Position numbers and translations under genes: made by a program. The notes beneath the pieces are model-generated. The model was not told the origin of the DNA. It searched no databases and worked only from the letters and a program-made list of their open reading frames with translations. Shown in pieces: positions 26,498 through 32,381 of a stretch of 64,000 nucleotides of DNA (position 1 is the stretch's first letter; the number at the start of each line of letters is the position of its first letter). The DNA is from an uncultured Lachnospiraceae bacterium (lineage in GTDB: Bacteria; Bacillota; Clostridia; Lachnospirales; Lachnospiraceae): the NCBI GenBank assembly GCA_902783375.1, contig CACZQN010000031.1:124001-188000 (forward strand), read 5' to 3'.

Positions 26498-28261
26498 ATG
26501 AAAAACAGACGATGGCTGTCCATAGTGATGGCGATGTTGCTTGTTGTTTCGCTTGCAGCCTGCGGCGGTTCAAACAATGCGGGCAATTCCGGTGGCAGCA
26601 CTGCAGCACCTTCCGGTGGAAATACAGCTTCTGCCGGAAACAAGACGGAAACAGGAAAAACAGAGACAAAGACTGATACTGCACAGCCTGCCGAACCGCA
26701 GGGAGGTGATGATGCAGGCGCCGGCGCTGCTTTCGGTACCTGGGAAGAGATCCTTTCCAGAGATTATTCAAAGCCGATCACGATCGAGTATGCGGGCGTC
26801 CAGCTCACGGAAGGTGTCGATTTCAATCACGGAAGTGAATACACTTCCTGGTGGTCCGATACGTTCAACGTCGAATGGGATGCAACGGTTCTTACCTTCG
26901 AGAACTGGACACAGAGAATGAATACCTGGATCAATGCAGACGATCTGCCGGACTGGAGTGTCTGGAACTTCAATGCCGGTGATGCGAACAACTACGTTGA
27001 GCAGGAACTGTTCAAGAGATTTCCGGATGACTGGAAAGAAAGATGGCCGAACGTCGCGGCATCGCAGGATCTGGTTCCTCTGGCAAAATGGTGTGAAGAG
27101 AAGTACGGCGGTACGTACATCATCTTCCGTCCTGTCTTTGCAACGAACTATCCGGCTGATGTGATCGTCGGACACATGTCCGTATTCCTGAGAAAAGACT
27201 GGGCTGAACAGGCCGGCTATGATCTTTCAAAGAACATTGCTTCGAATACGATTACGCTCGATGAATTCATCGCCTACAACCAGGCAGTCAAGGATGCGGG
27301 GATTACCGAGTATCCGTTCTATGGATCTACCGGCACCTTTATCGGTATGATCGATTCCGTTGCAGAGGCGACAGGCGCCGGCCAGAATGCATATTATAAG
27401 GGCTCTGACGGGAAGTATCACTGGGGTCCTGCAGAACCGGAAACCGGTGTCAAGGAAGCCGTCCGGAAGCTGAAACAGATGTATGATAACGGCCTTGTTT
27501 ATCCGGATTTCTTCACGATTGTCAACTATGATTACATACCTTACTACAATACTTCCGGTGATGCAGCTTCTTACTTCGGTGAAGGTATTGTTGCCAGAGG
27601 TGACAACAACGCAAGACTGATGAGAGAGAACCTGGGACTGGATTACTGGGATTGCGGCATCCAGCTGATCCTGACGGATGAAAATGGCGTGAACTATGGC
27701 GATCCGTCCACCAACTACTGGGCAACCAATATTATTTCTCCTTATATTGATGATGAGAAATTTGAGCGCCTGATGGATATCTGGGATTTCTCCTGTACCG
27801 CCTACGGACAGCTCTGCGTCCGTATGGGTGTTCCGGGTGTTGACTGGGAATACGATGCGGATGGCAATCCTGTGAACCTTCTTGCAGGAACTCCGGAAGA
27901 GAGTGTTGCTGTGAAATATGCAGATGGAAATGCGCCTGTGATCTATGGAAACATGGTTGTCCTTTCCGATGACTTCTCCTTTGCAAATCCGGCTTTCGAT
28001 GAGAGAGCAAGAGCCCGTGTTGTTGAGATCTACAAGACGCGTGCCAAGATCACCAGTATCAGAGACGAAGATGTGGACTGGGATCTGCTGAGCTATTCCT
28101 CTCAGGCGCTGAATCTTGCTTCCATGACCTATGCGGATGAGTATGCGAATATTATCACCAAGGCTGGTGATTTTGATACCAACTATGATCAGTGGGTCAA
28201 AGATAAGATGGCACTGGTACAGCCGGTTCTGGATGATATGAATGCACTGTTTACCGAGTAA
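26498..28261 (+). CDS. Extracellular solute-binding lipoprotein (first of two paralogues)
   Basis: The 587-residue protein has a lipoprotein signal ending L-A-A-C (Cys22), a Gly/Ser/Thr/Lys-rich linker to about residue 75, and a large substrate-binding domain like those of family 1 sugar/oligosaccharide binding proteins (LplA/LipO-like). It should be anchored on the outer face of the membrane and capture a substrate for an ABC importer. No permease or ATPase gene is nearby, and the ligand is unknown. It is followed by a close paralogue, and the mature parts look about 60 percent identical by eye. An AGGAGG site precedes the ATG. Confidence 0.85.
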   Translation: MKNRRWLSIVMAMLLVVSLAACGGSNNAGNSGGSTAAPSGGNTASAGNKTETGKTETKTDTAQPAEPQGGDDAGAGAAFGTWEEILSRDYSKPITIEYAGVQLTEGVDFNHGSEYTSWWSDTFNVEWDATVLTFENWTQRMNTWINADDLPDWSVWNFNAGDANNYVEQELFKRFPDDWKERWPNVAASQDLVPLAKWCEEKYGGTYIIFRPVFATNYPADVIVGHMSVFLRKDWAEQAGYDLSKNIASNTITLDEFIAYNQAVKDAGITEYPFYGSTGTFIGMIDSVAEATGAGQNAYYKGSDGKYHWGPAEPETGVKEAVRKLKQMYDNGLVYPDFFTIVNYDYIPYYNTSGDAASYFGEGIVARGDNNARLMRENLGLDYWDCGIQLILTDENGVNYGDPSTNYWATNIISPYIDDEKFERLMDIWDFSCTAYGQLCVRMGVPGVDWEYDADGNPVNLLAGTPEESVAVKYADGNAPVIYGNMVVLSDDFSFANPAFDERARARVVEIYKTRAKITSIRDEDVDWDLLSYSSQALNLASMTYADEYANIITKAGDFDTNYDQWVKDKMALVQPVLDDMNALFTE

Positions 28262-28269
28262 AGAACCTG

Positions 28270-28292
28270 ACTGAGACAGATTCAGTCTCAGT
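28270..28292 (+). other. Stem-loop after first solute-binding protein gene
   Basis: ACTGAGAC (28270-28277) and GTCTCAGT (28285-28292) form a perfect 8-bp stem with a 7-base loop, nine bases after the stop codon and ahead of the true terminator. It has no T run and may protect the 3' end of the mRNA. Confidence 0.5.
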
Positions 28293-28308
28293 GTAAGTGA
28301 ATGAACGA

Positions 28309-28345
28309 GAATGCCGGAGGGTTTTCCTTCGGCATTCTTTTTTTT
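28309..28345 (+). terminator. Intrinsic terminator after first solute-binding protein gene
   Basis: GAATGCCGGAGG (28309-28320) pairs with CCTTCGGCATTC (28326-28337) around a 5-base loop, followed by eight T residues. The two paralogues are therefore separate transcription units. Confidence 0.9.
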
Positions 28346-28399
28346 GTTGGACTTTTTTCGGTTTTTGTCGGATTTTTTTCGGAATATGATACAGATCAG

Positions 28400-28428
28400 T
28401 TGCCAACCTTACTTCGGTAGGGTATTAT
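28400..28428 (+). promoter_or_regulatory. Promoter of second solute-binding protein
   Basis: TTGCCA (28400-28405) and TATTAT (28423-28428) are 17 bases apart, 60 bases before the start codon. The T-rich stretch at 28338-28380 upstream includes a repeated TCGGATTTTT/TCGGTTTTT pattern. Confidence 0.7.
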
Positions 28429-28488
28429 CTTTATCGGTTCTTAACACATCTTCCGGACGGAAGAATAACAGTTTACAGGAGGCACTTT

Positions 28489-30270
28489 ATGAAGAAGAAC
28501 AGAAGATGGCTTGCACTTGTTCTTGCAACAATCATGGTTCTGTCTCTGGCAGCCTGCGGCGGGAATACCGGTTCGACGAATTCCGGTGCAGCCACAACAA
28601 ACAGTGGATCAACCGCAAAGACTGAGACCAAGACAGACACCAAGACAGACACCAAGACAGACACCAAGACAGAAACACCTGCAGCGGACACTGCATCCAA
28701 AGATGATGGCGCAGCAGCCGAGACACCGGCACCAAGCGCTGATTACGGCACCTATGAAGAGATTCTCGCAAGAGACCGCTCCGAGCACTATACCATCGAG
28801 TATGCCGGCATCCAGCTGAAGGAAGGCTTCGATGTCACTGCTGGTAATGATTACTGCAAATGGTGGAGCGATACATTTAATATTGATTACGAAGCAACAG
28901 CCCTGACCTTCGAGAACTGGGTTGAGCGTATGAACACCTGGCTGAATGCAGACGATATCCCGGAGTGGTGCGTCTGGAACTTCAATGCCGGTGATGCTGC
29001 AAACTATGTTGACCAGGAACTGATCAGAAAGTTCCCGGATGACTGGAAAGAGAGATGGCCGAATGTCGCTGCTTCCCAGGAACTGGTTCCGCTTGCAAAG
29101 TGGTGTGAAGAGCAGTACGGCGGCACCTATTTCATCTTCCGTCCGGTCTTCGCTACCAACTATCCGACAGACCTGATCGTGTCGCATATGGCAGCGCAGA
29201 TCCGTACCGACTGGGGTGAGGAAGCCGGTATTGATATGTCGAAGTACAGAGAGTCCGGTGTCATGAGCATCGGCGAGTATGTTGATTATCTGCAGGCAGT
29301 CAAGGATAAGGGTATCACCGAGTATCCGTTCTACGGAACTGCCGGCCACCTGATGAGCCTGATGGATGTCACCTGTGAGGCTTCCGGCGTTGCACAGTCC
29401 GCTTACTACAAGGGCGCTGACGGCAAGTATCACTGGGGTCCTGCTGAGGAAGAGACCGGCGTCAAGGAGAGCCTGCGTACCATAAAGCAGATGTTTGACA
29501 ACGGCCTGATTTATCCGGATTTCTACACCCTGACCAACAACGATGATTATCCGTACTTCCACACAGCTGGAACAGCTGCTTCCTACTTTGGTGAAGGTAT
29601 GGCAGTCAATATGGACCGCAACAACACCTACATGAGAGAGAACCTCGGACTCAGCTACTTCGATATCGCGAAGGAAGTCATCATCACCGATAACAACGGC
29701 ATCACACACGGTGATCCGAGCACCAACTACTGGGCATGTAACATCGTTTCTCCATATATGGACGAGGCAAAGTTCGAGCGTATGATGGATATGTGGGATT
29801 TCTCCTGCACCGAGTACGGCCAGATGTGCGTCCGCATGGGTATCCCGGAAGTCGACTGGACCTGGGATGAGAATGGCAACCTTGTAAACCTTCTGGAAGG
29901 CACCGAGCAGAAGAATATTAATGTGAAGTATGAAGAGAACATTCCGGTCATCTATGTCAACATGGTCGTCCTTTCCGATGACTTTGGTTTCGTCAATCCG
30001 GCATTTGTCAAGGAAGCACGTGACGCTGTCACCGAGATGTACAAGACCAGAGCACAGATCGCCAGCTTCCGTGGTGAAGAAGTGGACTGGGATCGCCTGT
30101 CCTACAGCTCGCAGGCTCTGAACCTTGCGTCCATGCAGTATGCGGATGAGTACTCCAACCTGATCACCAAGGAAGGTGATTTCGATGCCAACTATGACCA
30201 GTGGGTCAAGGATAAGATGGCAATGGTACAGCCGGTTCTGGATGATATGAACGCACTGTTCACCGAGTAA
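28489..30270 (+). CDS. Extracellular solute-binding lipoprotein (second of two paralogues)
   Basis: The 593-residue protein shares its whole layout with the gene before it: lipoprotein signal ending L-A-A-C (Cys23), a low-complexity linker, then the binding domain starting near Y-G-T-Y-E-E-I-L. Matching blocks include N-T-W-L-N-A-D-D, the W-N-F-N-A-G-D-A stretch, and the C-terminal D-Q-W-V-K-D-K-M-A. Its linker contains four Thr-Lys-Thr-Asp/Glu units encoded by a 12-base tandem repeat. It has its own promoter and terminator and strongly biased codons, so it may be highly expressed. The ligand is unknown and no permease is adjacent. Confidence 0.85.
   Translation: MKKNRRWLALVLATIMVLSLAACGGNTGSTNSGAATTNSGSTAKTETKTDTKTDTKTDTKTETPAADTASKDDGAAAETPAPSADYGTYEEILARDRSEHYTIEYAGIQLKEGFDVTAGNDYCKWWSDTFNIDYEATALTFENWVERMNTWLNADDIPEWCVWNFNAGDAANYVDQELIRKFPDDWKERWPNVAASQELVPLAKWCEEQYGGTYFIFRPVFATNYPTDLIVSHMAAQIRTDWGEEAGIDMSKYRESGVMSIGEYVDYLQAVKDKGITEYPFYGTAGHLMSLMDVTCEASGVAQSAYYKGADGKYHWGPAEEETGVKESLRTIKQMFDNGLIYPDFYTLTNNDDYPYFHTAGTAASYFGEGMAVNMDRNNTYMRENLGLSYFDIAKEVIITDNNGITHGDPSTNYWACNIVSPYMDEAKFERMMDMWDFSCTEYGQMCVRMGIPEVDWTWDENGNLVNLLEGTEQKNINVKYEENIPVIYVNMVVLSDDFGFVNPAFVKEARDAVTEMYKTRAQIASFRGEEVDWDRLSYSSQALNLASMQYADEYSNLITKEGDFDANYDQWVKDKMAMVQPVLDDMNALFTE
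28627..28674 (+). repeat. 12-bp tandem repeat in lipoprotein linker
   Basis: Four head-to-tail copies of ACCAAGACAGAC are present, the last ending in A. They encode Thr-Lys-Thr-Asp units of the linker between the lipidated cysteine and the binding domain. The repeat is in frame, so copy-number change would lengthen or shorten the tether without breaking the gene. Confidence 0.9.
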
Positions 30271-30302
30271 TCTGAAAGAAACTTCTGAAAAGAAGAAGTA
30301 TG

Positions 30303-30330
30303 AGAGGCCGCCTTCGGGCGGCCTCTTTTT
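30303..30330 (+). terminator. Intrinsic terminator after second solute-binding protein gene
   Basis: AGAGGCCGCC and GGCGGCCTCT form a perfect 10-bp stem closed by a TTCG tetraloop, followed by T residues. Confidence 0.93.
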
Positions 30331-30340
30331 AAAAAACCGC

Positions 30341-30369
30341 TTGCATCCTGATCTGGAATATGGTATCCT
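30341..30369 (+). promoter_or_regulatory. Promoter of tRNA-Leu
   Basis: TTGCAT (30341-30346) and TATCCT (30364-30369) are 17 bases apart; the -10 ends 12 bases before the tRNA. Confidence 0.6.
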
Positions 30370-30381
30370 AAATTCTGCCGC

Positions 30382-30464
30382 GCAGGTGTGGTGAAATGGC
30401 AGACACGACAGACTCAAAATCTGTTGGGGGCGACCTCGTGTGGGTTCGAGTCCCACCACCTGCA
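30382..30464 (+). tRNA. tRNA-Leu (anticodon CAA)
   Basis: The acceptor stem pairs GCAGGTG with CACCTGC, followed by discriminator A. The anticodon stem ACAGA/TCTGT encloses CTCAAAA, giving anticodon CAA for the UUG codon. A long variable arm and the T arm GTGGG-TTCGAGT-CCCAC mark it as a class II leucine tRNA. The 3' CCA is not encoded. Confidence 0.96.
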
Positions 30465-30472
30465 TCAAGAAT

Positions 30473-30502
30473 AAGAAAGCACTGAATGTGCTTTCTTTTT
30501 CT
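30473..30502 (+). terminator. Intrinsic terminator after tRNA-Leu
   Basis: AAGAAAGCAC (30473-30482) pairs with GTGCTTTCTT (30488-30497), followed by more T residues. Confidence 0.85.
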
Positions 30503-30510
30503 TTATCTAA

Positions 30511-30530
30511 GGGACTCGAACCCTATCGAG
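30511..30530 (-). other. Inverted tRNA 3'-arm fragment
   Basis: Read on the minus strand, this stretch is CTCG-ATA-GGGTTCGAGTCCC, which matches 17 of 20 positions of the variable/T-arm region of the adjacent tRNA-Leu (30435-30454). No tRNA body accompanies it. It may be a remnant of an insertion or duplication at the tRNA. Confidence 0.5.
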
Positions 30531-30588
30531 ACAAGATTCCATTTTATTCCATTGGAATTTTTCGGATGGTATTTCCAAATAAAAACTG

Positions 30589-30617
30589 TTACATTTTTAA
30601 CCGTTTTATGTTACACT
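30589..30617 (+). promoter_or_regulatory. Possible promoter of carD
   Basis: TTACAT (30589-30594) and TACACT (30612-30617) are 17 bases apart. The 30271-30699 interval holds only two terminators, the tRNA and its promoter, the tRNA fragment and this site; no further gene is visible. Confidence 0.5.
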
Positions 30618-30699
30618 AACCTTGGAGTTAGTATACGCATAGCGCAGGTTGAACGGGGGAGGGGGCCGCCTATCGGTAGCATTAGAAAAGAGGTTGCTT

Positions 30700-31200
30700 A
30701 TGTTCCAGACTGGTGAATTTATGATCTATGGGAACAATGGGCTCTGCGAAGTGATGGATGTCGCTCCGGTGGAGTTCGCGAGCGCCGACAAGCTATACTA
30801 CCACATCGTACCGGTCGGCAGCAGGAATTCCAGGTTGTTCGTGCCGGTTGACCAGACGAAGGTAGTGATGCGACGCCCGATTTCAAAAGAAGATGCACTG
30901 GCCCTTATTGACCGCCTTCCGGATCTTGGTCGGATTGAGACAGATAATGACAGGATGCGGGAAGAAAAGTACAAGGCAGCAATTCAGTCCGAGGACTGCG
31001 AGGAGCTGTTCCGTCTGATCAAGACGATGTATCTGAGACGGCAGGAACGACTCGCAGCAGGGAGAAAAGTAACAGCACTTGATGAGCGGTATATGAAAGC
31101 TGCCAAGGATCATCTGTACGGAGAGTTGTCCTACGTTCTTGAGACAGAAAAGGACGATATTGATGCATTTATCACGGAAAGAATCGAGACGAATGCATAA
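30700..31200 (+). CDS. CarD-family transcriptional regulator
   Basis: The 166-residue protein begins M-F-Q-T-G-E-F-M-I-Y-G, the start of the CarD/TRCF RNA-polymerase-interacting domain, followed by a helical C-terminal half (about residues 65-166). CarD proteins bind the RNA polymerase beta subunit and promoter DNA and often act at rRNA promoters. The ATG at 30700 with AGAGG upstream is chosen over the in-frame codon at 30649, which would add residues unlike the family. A terminator-like hairpin follows it, so it is probably monocistronic. Confidence 0.88.
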   Translation: MFQTGEFMIYGNNGLCEVMDVAPVEFASADKLYYHIVPVGSRNSRLFVPVDQTKVVMRRPISKEDALALIDRLPDLGRIETDNDRMREEKYKAAIQSEDCEELFRLIKTMYLRRQERLAAGRKVTALDERYMKAAKDHLYGELSYVLETEKDDIDAFITERIETNA

Positions 31201-31257
31201 ACGGCAGAGATCACACAAGAAGCATGGGGGGAGAAAGCCTTCCATGGAAAAAGAAAA

Positions 31258-31309
31258 AGTCCCATTGACGAACATATCCGAATACGATATGATAAGTCAG
31301 TGGGATTTT
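31258..31309 (+). terminator. Nested hairpin, likely terminator after carD
   Basis: TCCCATTGAC (31260-31269) pairs with GTCAGTGGGA (31296-31305), with one G-T wobble, around an inner hairpin CATATC/GATATG (31273-31278 and 31286-31291). A TTTT run follows and an A run precedes. It ends 29 bases before ppiB. Confidence 0.55.
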
Positions 31310-31337
31310 GCCTTGTCTGAACAAAAGGAGAAGAGAG

Positions 31338-31859
31338 ATGAACGAGAATCCGATTGTTACATTCGAACTGAATAATGGAAAGATTATCATTGCAGAACTG
31401 TATCCGGACGTTGCACCGAATACGGTCAATAACTTTATTTCCCTGGTGAAGAAGGGCTTCTATAACGGGCTGATCTTTCATCGCGTGATCCCGGGATTCA
31501 TGATCCAGGGCGGTGACCCGGAAGGGACCGGCATGGGCGGACCGGGCTACAGCATCCGCGGGGAATTTGCACAGAACGGTTTTGCGAATGACCTGAAGCA
31601 TACGGCAGGTGTCCTTTCCATGGCCCGTGCGATGGACCCGGATTCTGCGGGCTCCCAGTTCTTCATCATGCATAAGGCAGCGCCGCATCTGGACGGGGCT
31701 TATGCTGCTTTCGGCAAAGTCGTCTCCGGTATGGATGTCGTGGATGCGGTTGCCAGCACGGCGACAGACTTCAGAGACCGTCCGTATGAGACGCAGAGCA
31801 TGGTGAAAGTGACCGTGGACACCAGAGGTGTCGACTATCCGGAACCGGAGACTATCTGA
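31338..31859 (+). CDS. ppiB: Peptidyl-prolyl cis-trans isomerase, cyclophilin type
   Basis: The 173-residue protein has the cyclophilin core: F-H-R-V-I-P-G-F-M-I-Q-G-G-D near residue 48, G-T-G-M-G-G-P-G-Y, and S-A-G-S-Q-F-F-I-M-H around residue 105. There is no signal peptide, so it is a cytosolic cis-trans prolyl isomerase. The ATG at 31338 follows an AAGGAG site by seven bases; the open frame extends upstream but without a ribosome-binding site. Confidence 0.94.
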   Translation: MNENPIVTFELNNGKIIIAELYPDVAPNTVNNFISLVKKGFYNGLIFHRVIPGFMIQGGDPEGTGMGGPGYSIRGEFAQNGFANDLKHTAGVLSMARAMDPDSAGSQFFIMHKAAPHLDGAYAAFGKVVSGMDVVDAVASTATDFRDRPYETQSMVKVTVDTRGVDYPEPETI

Positions 31860-31878
31860 TCGAACCGATGGAGGAAAG

Positions 31879-32370
31879 ATGGACTGCAAGGAATTCCAGC
31901 ACGTCATGCCGGATCTGATTGCAGGCCGTGTGACTCCGAAAATGAGGGAGCAGTGTCTGGCACACCTCGAGCGGTGTGCCGACTGCCAGGATGAGCTGGA
32001 GATCCAGTACATCACGATCACTTCCCTGCAGCATATCCAGCAGGATGATGATTTTGATGATGATTACCGGCGGGCATATAAGGAGTTCATCAAGGGTCTG
32101 CGGAATGAGATCGAGCAGTATCATGTCACAGTCAGGCGAAGACGAATAGCGTTTCCGCTTATTTTTCTTGTTATCCTTTTGCTGACCGGGATCGCGCCGG
32201 TGCAGAAGACGGACCCGGATGCTATGAAGACGACCGGTCTTGTTTTTACAGAGAATGATTTTGAGATGAAGTTTCGATTCCGTTCTGCCGGCTATTATGG
32301 GTATGAGATGCAGATCTCACCGGAAGAAGTACAGGAATATCTGAAGTTCCTGTCCGGGTTTAAGAGATAG
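31879..32370 (+). CDS. zf-HC2 (anti-sigma-type) zinc-finger membrane protein
   Basis: The 163-residue protein starts with a putative zinc-finger: Cys3, then H-L-E-R-C-A-D-C (about residues 30-37), the H-x3-C-x2-C pattern of anti-sigma factors. A single membrane helix follows at about residues 94-112, with an extracytoplasmic tail. Such proteins often bind ECF sigma factors, but no sigma gene is in the window. It is placed tightly before polA (11 bases). The exact role is not known. Confidence 0.75.
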   Translation: MDCKEFQHVMPDLIAGRVTPKMREQCLAHLERCADCQDELEIQYITITSLQHIQQDDDFDDDYRRAYKEFIKGLRNEIEQYHVTVRRRRIAFPLIFLVILLLTGIAPVQKTDPDAMKTTGLVFTENDFEMKFRFRSAGYYGYEMQISPEEVQEYLKFLSGFKR

Positions 32371-32381
32371 AGGGTATTCTG

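Noticed and set aside
28627-28674. Short tandem repeats that could suggest a CRISPR array
   Set aside because: The units are 12 bases long, adjacent, without spacers, in frame inside a lipoprotein gene, and no cas genes are present.
24773-30270. Genomic island or mobile element around the solute-binding proteins
   Set aside because: No integrase, transposase, terminal repeats or clear shift in base composition is seen; the genes have strong native-looking codon bias.
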